64,000 nucleotides of DNA from Streptomyces sp. CBMA29 (GTDB lineage Bacteria; Actinomycetota; Actinomycetes; Streptomycetales; Streptomycetaceae): contig NZ_MECL01000224.1 of assembly GCF_014596445.1 (NCBI RefSeq), positions 62,001 to 126,000 of the forward strand. Direction: 5' to 3'. Below, piece by piece: positions 8,192 to 15,412 of the stretch. The notes beneath the pieces were generated by a model. The model was not told where the DNA came from. It saw nothing but the letters and a program-made list of their open reading frames with translations, and made no database searches. The first letter of the stretch is position 1, and every line of letters starts with the position of its first letter. A program made the translations under genes and the position numbers.

Positions 8192-8755
8192 GGTGGACGC
8201 GATGCACGCGCAGAAAGATCACGCCCGCTACATCGTCGAGGACCGCCACGCCCACAACCTGCTATCGGTGAAGAACAACTAGCTTACGCTCGCGGGTCAG
8301 TTGAGAAAGTTGCCCTGGGCCAAGGGCATCTGTCCTTGACCGTTCATGCGAGCGGGGACACGGCCGCAAGGAGATACGGGAGGTAAAAGTCGTCTCCGTG
8401 GACGGCCTGCTCTTCCCGCACGCCCGCCAGGTCGTTCGCATCCACCGCAAACGCCGGCCCCTCGGTGCGAAGAAATGGCAGACCGAGACGGTCTACACAG
8501 TCACGGACCTGCCCGCCCACCAGGCATCCCCCGCCGAGATCGCCTCCTGGGCCCGCGACCACTGGATCATCGAGGACACCGTCCACTGGATCAAGGACGT
8601 CACTTTCCCCGAGGACGGCAGCCAAATCCGAAGCCGCCACAGCCCGGCCGTCATGAGCCCCTTACGCGACCTGACCCGGCTGGACCAACATCGCCAGCGG
8701 CAGACGCGCTCACACCCGCCTCGACACAGCCCTCAACCTGCACGGCATCCCATGA
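8137..8755 (+). pseudogene. ISAs1-family transposase fragment (right)
   Basis: The translation FAVLDTIDDADLHEVV, ITVDAMHAQKDHARYIVEDR and LLSVKNN matches the ISAs1 catalytic core. It is broken by CAG to TAG just after KNN at about 8281, a further stop, and a frameshift before GHGRKEIREVK at about 8350. It then continues through LFPHARQVVRIHRKRRPLG and WIIEDTVHWIKDVTFPEDGS. A second frameshift near 8670 restores the C-terminus WTNIASGRRAHTRLDTALNL, ending at TGA 8753-8755. The N-terminus is missing, cut at the rhs junction. Confidence 0.75.
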
Positions 8756-8768
8756 TCAAAACGGACGA

Positions 8769-8789
8769 ACGGGATTCTCCCCGGGGCCC
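8769..8789 (-). repeat. right terminal inverted repeat, ISAs1 type
   Basis: The sequence ACGGGATTCTCCCCGGGGCC plus one base is the near-perfect reverse complement of the left repeat and lies 13 bases after the transposase stop, as expected for an ISAs1 end. Confidence 0.75.
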
Positions 8790-8820
8790 TGCACCCACCC
8801 CCACCGGACAGGCGGACGCC

Positions 8821-9000
8821 GACGTACCGGGAGGGGACGGGGCGGGGTGCCCCCGCAGAAATACGTTGACAAGAAGGTCACCGGATACGAGGGGCCAGGT
8901 GTTACGGATTTCGAGGAGGTACCCCGGGCCGGGACCGACCCAGGCACAAGCGGCACCCGCAGACGGAGAAAGCACCCGCACGGGTGGGCGGGCGGGAAAA
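8821..9000 (-). repeat. 3'-end repeat family, copy 3
   Basis: Full-length 180-base copy. Read on the minus strand it begins 5 bases after the SDR stop (9006) with TTTTCCCGCCC and the CACCCG/CGGGTG hairpin, then the conserved GGTACCTCCTCGAAATCCGT block. It lies just outside the right IS end. Confidence 0.75.
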
Positions 9001-9005
9001 GACAA

Positions 9006-9944
9006 CTAGGAGCGGCGCAGCCGCAACACCTCAACGGCAGAAAAAGAGCCCCGCTCCCCCCCTTCGAAATACGGCGTCAAAACCCCGTCAAGCTCCCCAT
9101 ACGAAAAAACCGACTTCTCCGTGTCGAACTGCGCCGCCACCACCGGCCGTTGCAGAACGGCCACCATCCCCCCGTGCACAACGAAAACCTGCCCGGACAC
9201 CCCCGCGGCAGCGGGCCCGGCAAGGTACCCGACAAGCGGAGCAACATGCTCGGGAGCCAGCGGATCGAGCCCCCCGGCCTCGGCAGAGCCGAACACGTCA
9301 AGCGTCATCCTCGTCCGCGCCCGCGGACAAATGGCGTTGGCGGTGACCCCGTACCGCCGAAGCGCCTCCGCCGTGGACGTCGTGAGCCCGACAATGCCCC
9401 CCTTCGCGGCGGCATAGTTCGGCTGTCCGGCCGACCCGGCGAGAAACGCCTCGGACGCGGTGTTGACGATGCGCCCGAAGACCGGAGCCCCGGAGGACTT
9501 GGCGCGCGAGCGCCAATGCGCGGCGGCGAACCGGATGGTGTTGAAGTGGCCTTTGAGGTGCACCCGGATGACGGAGTCCCACTCGTCCTCGGTCATGGAG
9601 AAGACCATGCGGTCGCGGAGAATCCCGGCGTTGTTGACGAGGATGTCGAGCTGCCCGGAGCGCTCGACGGCCAACTGAACGAGTTCCGAAGCCTGTTCGT
9701 GGTCGGCGACATCGCCGTGGTGGGCGACGGCGCTGCCGCCCGCGGCGGCGATCTCGGCGACGACCTCCTGCGCGGGGGTGGCGGAGGAGGCGCCGGAGCC
9801 GTCGCGGCCGGGCTGCCCGAAGTCGTTGACGACGACGTGCGCCCCGAGCCGGGCGAGTTCGAGCGCTTCGGCGCGCCCGAGTCCGCGCCCGGCCCCGGTG
9901 ACGACGGCGGTCCGCCCGGCGAGCGGGAGTTCACCGTTCGGCAT
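9006..9944 (-). CDS. SDR-family 3-hydroxyacyl-CoA/hydroxysteroid dehydrogenase-like protein
   Basis: 312 residues. The Rossmann motif is TGAGRGLGR, followed by NNAG (LDILVNNAGILRD), an active-site Ser region (RIVNTASEAFL) and YAAAK. It resembles mycobacterial SDRs used in steroid or fatty-acyl side-chain oxidation (Hsd4A-like); the substrate is inferred. ATG 9944 has GGGGGA just upstream; ATG 9959, overlapping the upstream stop as TGATG, is an alternative. It is co-oriented with the alcohol dehydrogenase and MaoC genes, which suggests a three-gene operon. Confidence 0.85.
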   Translation of the reverse strand: MPNGELPLAGRTAVVTGAGRGLGRAEALELARLGAHVVVNDFGQPGRDGSGASSATPAQEVVAEIAAAGGSAVAHHGDVADHEQASELVQLAVERSGQLDILVNNAGILRDRMVFSMTEDEWDSVIRVHLKGHFNTIRFAAAHWRSRAKSSGAPVFGRIVNTASEAFLAGSAGQPNYAAAKGGIVGLTTSTAEALRRYGVTANAICPRARTRMTLDVFGSAEAGGLDPLAPEHVAPLVGYLAGPAAAGVSGQVFVVHGGMVAVLQRPVVAAQFDTEKSVFSYGELDGVLTPYFEGGERGSFSAVEVLRLRRS

Positions 9945-9958
9945 TGGCTGATCCCCCA

Positions 9959-11044
9959 TCAGATCGTGATGCTCGTACGCAGCGCGACACCCGTCCGCAT
10001 CTGGTCGATCGCCTCGTTGATGTCCTCCAGGCGCACGCGGTGCGTGATCAGCCCTTCGAGGTCGATGCGCCCGGCGCGCCAGAGCCGGATGACGCGGTCG
10101 TAGGAGCGCAGGACGTCGCCGCCGCCGTAGAGGGACGGCAGGATGCGCTTCTCGTCGAAGAACAGCTCGAACATGTTGATCTGGAGGTTGTCGTCCATGG
10201 CGCCCGCGCCGACGATGCACAGGGTGCCGCCGCGTCGGGTGGCGTCGTACGCGGCGCGCGCGGTCGCGGACTTGCCGACCACTTCGAAGACGTAGTCGAA
10301 GCCCTCGCCCGCGGTGAGCCGGTTCTTGGCGTCGGCGAGGCCGTCGGGGTCCACGGACTCGGTGGCGCCGAAGCGGCCGGCGGCCTCCCGGCGGGACTCG
10401 ACCGGGTCGACGGCGACGATCTCGGCTGCGCCCGAGGCCCGCGCGCCCTGGATGACGCTGATCCCGACGCCGCCGCAGCCGATCACGGCGACCGACGAAC
10501 CCGCTTCCACCCGGGCGGTGTTGAGGGCGGCGCCGATGCCGGTGGTGACCCCGCAGCCGATCAGCGCGGCGATCTCGTACGGCACGTCGTCGGGGATCGG
10601 CACCGCGCACCTGGCGTCGACCACGACCTCCTCGGCGAAGGTGCCGGTCCCGGCGAAACCGAAGACGTCGGGTGAAGCGGCTCTGGGGCGGCGGTAGTTG
10701 GCGGTGCCCGCGTTGAGGAATCCGGCGATGCACAGCTCGGTCTGGCCGCGCTTGCAGGACGCGCACTCGCCGCACGCGGGCAGCCAGCAGACCAGGACGC
10801 GGTCACCGGCCTTGACGGACGTGACGCCCTCGCCGACCTCGGCGACCTCGCCCGCGCCCTCGTGGCCCGGCACGAAGGGGGCGGGCTGCGGCAGGACGCC
10901 GTTCATCGCGGACAGGTCGGAGTGGCACAGTCCGGTCGCCTTGACGCGGATACGTACCTTGCCGGGCCCGAAGCCCGCGGCCTCGATGTCGTCGACGACT
11001 TCGAGCTTGTCCTGGCCGGTCTCCTGCTGGATGGCTGCGCGCAC
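9959..11044 (-). CDS. zinc-dependent alcohol dehydrogenase
   Basis: 361 residues of the MDR family. Catalytic zinc ligands are seen in ATGLCHSDLSAMNG and GHEGAGEVAEVG; the structural zinc site has the spaced cysteines of CGECASCKRGQTELC. The NAD-binding motif is VIGCGGVGISVIQGA. It is close to class III-like and mycobacterial AdhD-type enzymes. Its stop shares one base with an upstream ATG option of the SDR. The pairing with an SDR and a MaoC hydratase behind a KstR-like operator suggests lipid or sterol side-chain oxidation; the substrate is not shown by sequence. Confidence 0.88.
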   Translation of the reverse strand: MRAAIQQETGQDKLEVVDDIEAAGFGPGKVRIRVKATGLCHSDLSAMNGVLPQPAPFVPGHEGAGEVAEVGEGVTSVKAGDRVLVCWLPACGECASCKRGQTELCIAGFLNAGTANYRRPRAASPDVFGFAGTGTFAEEVVVDARCAVPIPDDVPYEIAALIGCGVTTGIGAALNTARVEAGSSVAVIGCGGVGISVIQGARASGAAEIVAVDPVESRREAAGRFGATESVDPDGLADAKNRLTAGEGFDYVFEVVGKSATARAAYDATRRGGTLCIVGAGAMDDNLQINMFELFFDEKRILPSLYGGGDVLRSYDRVIRLWRAGRIDLEGLITHRVRLEDINEAIDQMRTGVALRTSITI

Positions 11045-11109
11045 GGTACGGCTCCCCTCGGATGGTGCGAAGACGTTGGTCGCTACGGAGGCCCGGCAGA
11101 AGACCGGGC

Positions 11110-11154
11110 CGAAAGCTGCTGAGCCGAAAGCCGCTGAGCCGGAAGCCGCCGGGC
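11110..11154. repeat. three 15-base tandem repeats between maoC and adh
   Basis: Variants of CGAAAGCTGCTGAGC in three copies lie in the 135-base gap. No hairpin or gene is evident there. Confidence 0.6.
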
Positions 11155-11179
11155 GCGAGGCCCGGTGTGCCCCACGGGC

Positions 11180-12052
11180 TCAGGTGTGCTCGATGACGGT
11201 GTCCGCCAGGACCGGCGCCTCGTCCCGCTCCACGGCCGCCACCGCGGCCACGATCCGGCCGGGACCCGCGCCGCCGTCCCCGTCCGCCCACATCCGCACC
11301 CGCAGCGTCTCGCCGGGGTAGACGACACCCGCGAAGCGCGTCGCGTACGACCGGATACGGGCGACGTCGCCGCCGAGCAGCGTGTCGGTGACGGCCTTGA
11401 GCGTGGCGCCGTACGAGCACAGTCCGTGCAGGATCGGGCGGTCGAATCCGGCGGTGGCGGCGAACTCGGGATCGGCGTGCAGCGGGTTCCAGTCGCCCGA
11501 CAGCCGGTAGAGCAGCGCCTGGTCCTCGCGGACGGGTACGTCAACGGTCTTGTCGGGGGCGCGGGTTGGTGGTTCCGGACGGCGGGAGGGACCGCGTTCG
11601 CCGCCGAAGCCGCCTTCGCCGCGGACGAAGATCTCGTTGTCGGAGGACCACAACGGCCCGTCGTCGTCCGCCACTTCGGAGCGCAGCACGATGACGGCGG
11701 CCTTCCCCTTGTCGTAGACGGCGGCGACCGATCCGGTCCTTACGGCACGGCCGCTCACCGGCAACGGCCGGTGGAGTACGAGGCGTTGGCCCCCGTGCAG
11801 GACGGCGGCGAGGTCCACGTCGATGCCGGGGCCGATCGAGCCGTCCACCGAACCGGGCCCGCCGCCCGCGACGGTCGCGAAGCTCGGCAGTACGTGCAGC
11901 CGGCTCTCCAGCGTGTAGCGCAGTTCGTCCGCGCCGGTGGCCGGGCGCCCGGCGCCGATCCCCAGGTGGTAGAGGAGAACGTCCTTGTGGTTCCAGGCGA
12001 TTTCGGTGCGGCGCGGCTCGGCCGCGAGGGCCTTGGCGACGTCGATGGGCAT
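11180..12052 (-). CDS. MaoC-like 2-enoyl-CoA hydratase
   Basis: 290 residues with two hot-dog halves. The second half has the hydratase-2 signature: LYRLSGDWNPLHADPEFAAT, followed by AGFDRPILHGLCSYG, with the catalytic Asp and His. The overall pattern, including GEGGFGGERGPS in the linker, resembles the M. tuberculosis KstR-regulon hydratase Rv3538, which acts on steroid side-chain enoyl-CoA. The start is ATG 12052; longer frames have no support. A perfect KstR-like palindrome lies 47 bases upstream. Confidence 0.87.
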   Translation of the reverse strand: MPIDVAKALAAEPRRTEIAWNHKDVLLYHLGIGAGRPATGADELRYTLESRLHVLPSFATVAGGGPGSVDGSIGPGIDVDLAAVLHGGQRLVLHRPLPVSGRAVRTGSVAAVYDKGKAAVIVLRSEVADDDGPLWSSDNEIFVRGEGGFGGERGPSRRPEPPTRAPDKTVDVPVREDQALLYRLSGDWNPLHADPEFAATAGFDRPILHGLCSYGATLKAVTDTLLGGDVARIRSYATRFAGVVYPGETLRVRMWADGDGGAGPGRIVAAVAAVERDEAPVLADTVIEHT

Positions 12053-12098
12053 GGTCCCTCCGAGGCACTTCCGGTGACGGGTACTTCCGGTGCGCTGG

Positions 12099-12114
12099 CT
12101 AGAACATGTTCTAG
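12099..12114. promoter_or_regulatory. KstR-type operator upstream of maoC
   Basis: CTAGAACATGTTCTAG is a perfect 16-base palindrome containing TAGAACATGTTCTA, which fits the KstR consensus TNNAACNNGTTNNA. It lies in the maoC promoter region. A KstR-like gene is present at 40067. Confidence 0.75.
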
Positions 12115-12291
12115 AGGTGGTTTCTGTATAACGCAAAGCCCAGGAAGTGAGAAGAGCTGACACATCGTCAGGTGAGACGATTCCCGTCCGCCCCGCCCGC
12201 CGGAGCCCCCCGCACCCGTGACATTTGTACTGCCCCGCTCCGGACATTCACCTCTGCCCGCCCCGCCTCTCCCCTCCCTACGCTCCTGGCC

Positions 12292-13293
12292 ATGGAGAAA
12301 ACCTCACCCGCCGTACGCTTCACCGCCATCCACAAGAGCTTCGGGCCGGTCAGGGCCGTGGCCGGGATCGACCTGGAGATCGCGCGCGGCGGCACGATGG
12401 CGCTGCTCGGCCGTAACGGAGCCGGGAAGTCGACCGCCATCAGCCTGCTGCTCGGCCTGGACCGGCCCGACGCCGGCGAGGTGCGGCTGTTCGGCGGCAC
12501 GCCGCAGGAGGCGGTCAGGGCCGGGCGGGTCGGCGCGATGCTCCAGGACGGGCGGCCGATCCCGCGCGCCACCGTCAAGGAGTTGGTGACGTTCGTGGCG
12601 ACCACGTATCCGCGCCCGATGCCTGTCGCGGAGGCGCTGTCGCTGGCCGGGATCACGGAGTTGGCGGGCCGCCGCGTGGACAAGCTGTCCGGCGGCCAGA
12701 CGCAACGGCTCCGCTTCGCGCTGGCCGTCGCGGGCAACCCGGAACTGATCGTGCTGGACGAGCCGACGGCCGCCCTCGACGTGGAGGCGCGGCGGGTGTT
12801 CTGGCGGTCGATGCGCGGTTACGCGGCCCGCGGCAACACCGTGCTGTTCTCCACGCACTACCTGGAGGAGGCGGACGAGCACGCCGACCGCATCCTGGTG
12901 ATCGACCGGGGCCGTACCGTCGCCGACGGCACCGGCGAGCAGATCAAGCAGGCCGTCGGCGGCACGCTCGTCTCGTTCGACCTCGCCGGGTCCGGCTCCG
13001 CGGGCCTGCGCGCGCTGCCCGGTGTGACCGGCGTCGAGATCCGCGGCGACCGGGCCCTGCTGCGTACCTCCGACTCCGACGCCACCGTCGTCGCCCTCGC
13101 GGCGAGCGACCGTGTCCGCCGGTTGGAGGTCGTCCCGGCCAGCCTGGAGGACGCCTTCCTCACCCTGACCGCACCCCACCCGGCCACCGAACTCCCGGCC
13201 GCCCAGCCCCCGGCCGCCGAACTCCCGGCTACCGACCCCCCGACCCCGCACTCCACGCCCGCCCGCCCCCTCAAGAAGGAAGCCGTCCGATGA
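12292..13293 (+). CDS. ABC transporter ATP-binding protein
   Basis: 333 residues. Walker A is GRNGAGKST, the signature is LSGGQTQRLRF, Walker B is LIVLDEPTAALD, and the switch His is in FSTHYLEE. The C-terminal extension is Pro/Ala-rich. It belongs to the DrrA/NatA-like exporters that pair with ABC-2 permeases. ATG 12292 has no clear ribosome site, and a TACGCT box lies a few bases upstream, so a leaderless message is possible. The stop overlaps the permease start as ATGA. Confidence 0.92.
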   Translation: MEKTSPAVRFTAIHKSFGPVRAVAGIDLEIARGGTMALLGRNGAGKSTAISLLLGLDRPDAGEVRLFGGTPQEAVRAGRVGAMLQDGRPIPRATVKELVTFVATTYPRPMPVAEALSLAGITELAGRRVDKLSGGQTQRLRFALAVAGNPELIVLDEPTAALDVEARRVFWRSMRGYAARGNTVLFSTHYLEEADEHADRILVIDRGRTVADGTGEQIKQAVGGTLVSFDLAGSGSAGLRALPGVTGVEIRGDRALLRTSDSDATVVALAASDRVRRLEVVPASLEDAFLTLTAPHPATELPAAQPPAAELPATDPPTPHSTPARPLKKEAVR

Positions 13294-14021
13294 CCGAGTA
13301 CGTGAAGCTCGAAGTCCGGCGCGCCCTGCGCGACCCCGGCTTCATCGTCATGGGCTTCGCCATGCCCGTGCTGATGTACCTGCTCTTCACCAACCTCGGG
13401 GTCGGCGGCGACGGCCAGGACAGGATCGACTACGCGCGGTACTACATGGTCGGCATGGCGGCGTACGGCGCGCTCGGCGCGTCGATGGGAATCGGGACCG
13501 GCGTCGCCGAGGACAAGGGTCTGGGCTGGCTGCGGCAGCTCCGCGTCACCCCGCTCAGCCCGTTCCGGGTCGTGGTCGGCCGGGCGCTGACCGCCGGGGT
13601 GACGGTACTGCCCGCGATCTGCGCCGTCCTGCTGGCCGGGGCGCTGGTGAACGGCGTGCGCCTGGCCGTGTGGCAGTGGGTCGCCACCGCCCTGCTGCTG
13701 TGGGTCGGCACGATCCCCTTCACCCTGCTCGGCCTCGGCAACGGCTACGGTCTGACCGCGCAGACCACCGGCGTCACGAGCATGGCCTGCATGATGGGCC
13801 TGTCGATCGTCGGCGGCCTGTGGATTCCGGTCGACGCCTTCCCGCACTGGCTCGCCCAGGTCTCCCAGTGGACGCCCGCCCAGCGCTTCGGCCAGCTCGG
13901 CTGGAGCGTGCTTGACCGGCACGCGCCCGGCGCGGGTACGGTGGCCGTGCTCGGCGGATGGCTGGTCGTCTTCGCCGGTTACGCCGTCCTCTCCTACCGG
14001 CGGGGCGCGCGGACCGCATGA
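13290..14021 (+). CDS. ABC-2 type permease
   Basis: 243 residues with six hydrophobic segments (for example VMGFAMPVLMYLLFTNLG, WVATALLLWVGTIPFTLLGL, VAVLGGWLVVFAGYAVL). It matches the ABC-2 export permeases that work with the upstream ATPase. Both ends overlap neighbours by ATGA, so the three genes are translated as a coupled unit. The exported substrate is unknown; such systems often give drug or peptide resistance. Confidence 0.9.
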   Translation: MTEYVKLEVRRALRDPGFIVMGFAMPVLMYLLFTNLGVGGDGQDRIDYARYYMVGMAAYGALGASMGIGTGVAEDKGLGWLRQLRVTPLSPFRVVVGRALTAGVTVLPAICAVLLAGALVNGVRLAVWQWVATALLLWVGTIPFTLLGLGNGYGLTAQTTGVTSMACMMGLSIVGGLWIPVDAFPHWLAQVSQWTPAQRFGQLGWSVLDRHAPGAGTVAVLGGWLVVFAGYAVLSYRRGARTA

Positions 14022-15385
14022 CGACGACGCACCAGGCGACCCCCCGCCGGGACACGTACAGCGCGTACCGAACGGGGACGGTGACCGCCATGACGGCGAA
14101 CAACGGCATGGCCGACGGCGTGACCGACCGCCCGCCCGGCGCGGCCGGCCACCCGGCCGAGGCCACGGACAAGCCGTGCGGCAGGGCCTTTTGGCGGCGC
14201 GGCACACCGCACGACTTCGCCCGCGAGATCGAGCACATCAAGTCCCCCGACGGCAAGGCGTTCTACCCCTGGCTGCTGATGGTCATCGGCCCCGGCAACG
14301 ACATCGCCCAGAGCCGGGTCCCCGCCCCCTGGCTCGCGGGCTGCGGCCTCGCGCTGTTCTGCCTCTTGTACGTGTTCACGGTCCGTTCGGCTTTCCACGA
14401 GCGGTGGCGCAGGGGGCCGGTCCCGTACCGTCTGCTGGGTGCGCTGGCCGTCTGTACGGCCACGCTGGCCATCGCCTACGGCGGGAATTTCCTGCTGCTG
14501 TACACGCTGGTCTCGCTGAGCGTCGGCGCCGTGGCCTCCACCCGTCGCGGCCTCGGCCTGATGCTGACGCCGCTGAGCGCGACCGCCGGAGTCACCGCGA
14601 GCACCCACGGCCAGGGCTTCTGGGGCACGGCGGGCCTGGCGTACGGCACCTTCCTGTCCGGCCTGGTCGTCTCGGTGATCATCACGCTCTCCTACGCCGT
14701 CGCCCAGCTCAGGGAGACCCGGCAGGAGCTGGCGCGCGGCGCGGTCGCCCAGGAGCGGATGCGGTTCTCACGCGACCTGCACGACCTGCTCGGGCACACC
14801 CTGTCGGTGGTCGTGGTGAAGTCCGAGGCCGCGCGCCGGATCGCGCCGCGCGACATCGACGCGGCGCTCGCCCAGGTCGCCGACATCGAGGCGGTCGGCC
14901 GCCAGGCGCTCACCGAGATCCGCGAGGCCGTCACCGGTTACCGCGAGGGCAGCCTGTCGACCGAACTCGACCGGGCCCGTTCCCTCCTGACCGCCTCCGA
15001 CATCGAGGTCGTGGTCCAGGAGTCGGGCCCGCCCCTGCCCCCGCAGACCGAGGCGCTGCTCGGCTGGGTGGTCCGCGAGGGCGTCACCAACGTCGTCCGG
15101 CACAGCGGCGCGACGCAGACCCGTATCGAACTCGCCACCGGGCGCGGCCGGGCCCATCTGACCATCAGCGACAACGGCCGCGGGTCCTGTCCGCCGCCGT
15201 CCGGTCAGGACGGCGACGCCAGGACCCGCACCGGTACCGGCCTGCGCGGCCTGACCGAACGCCTCGCCGCCGCCGGCGGCTCCCTCACCTCGGGCCCGGC
15301 CGCCGACGGCGGCTTCCGTCTGACGGCCGCCCTCCCGGTGGAGGAGGACGCGGCCCCGGCCGCTCGCACCGTGCCGGCGCGCTGA
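14018..15385 (+). CDS. sensor histidine kinase, HisKA_3 (NarX/DesK) type
   Basis: 455 residues. The membrane part has about five hydrophobic segments. The dimerisation/phosphoacceptor motif is FSRDLHDLLGHTLSVVVVK, and the ATPase part has WVVREGVTNVVRHSGA, ISDNGRG and GTGLRGLTERLAAAGG. ATG 14018 overlaps the permease stop. In streptomycetes such kinases are normally followed at once by a NarL-type regulator; here the next gene is on the other strand and the nearest such regulator is at 24104. Confidence 0.9.
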   Translation: MTTTHQATPRRDTYSAYRTGTVTAMTANNGMADGVTDRPPGAAGHPAEATDKPCGRAFWRRGTPHDFAREIEHIKSPDGKAFYPWLLMVIGPGNDIAQSRVPAPWLAGCGLALFCLLYVFTVRSAFHERWRRGPVPYRLLGALAVCTATLAIAYGGNFLLLYTLVSLSVGAVASTRRGLGLMLTPLSATAGVTASTHGQGFWGTAGLAYGTFLSGLVVSVIITLSYAVAQLRETRQELARGAVAQERMRFSRDLHDLLGHTLSVVVVKSEAARRIAPRDIDAALAQVADIEAVGRQALTEIREAVTGYREGSLSTELDRARSLLTASDIEVVVQESGPPLPPQTEALLGWVVREGVTNVVRHSGATQTRIELATGRGRAHLTISDNGRGSCPPPSGQDGDARTRTGTGLRGLTERLAAAGGSLTSGPAADGGFRLTAALPVEEDAAPAARTVPAR

Positions 15386-15412
15386 CCGGCCGGGGCCGCC
15401 GTCCGCCCGGGG

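Larger units (their letters stand above)
5219..8789. mobile_element. ISAs1-type composite block carrying an rhs tip
   Basis: The block is bounded by 21-base inverted repeats with one mismatch (5219-5239 and 8769-8789). Inside are two different, decayed ISAs1-family transposase genes, one near each end, and between them a truncated rhs gene with a small downstream gene. The two transposase remnants overlap in the part of the family they represent, so they come from two copies, not one interrupted copy. No clear target duplication is seen. Parts of the centre have visibly lower G+C than the flanks. Confidence 0.7.

Noticed and set aside
5205-8800. Target-site duplication around the ISAs1 block
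   Set aside because: Both flanks are C-rich and share CACCCA-like words, but no exact 8-10 base direct repeat abuts the two ends.
8850-8900. TTGACA promoter inside the 3'-end repeat
   Set aside because: Copy 3 has TTGACA followed by TACGAG, but the spacing is about 14 bases and the other copies do not keep it.
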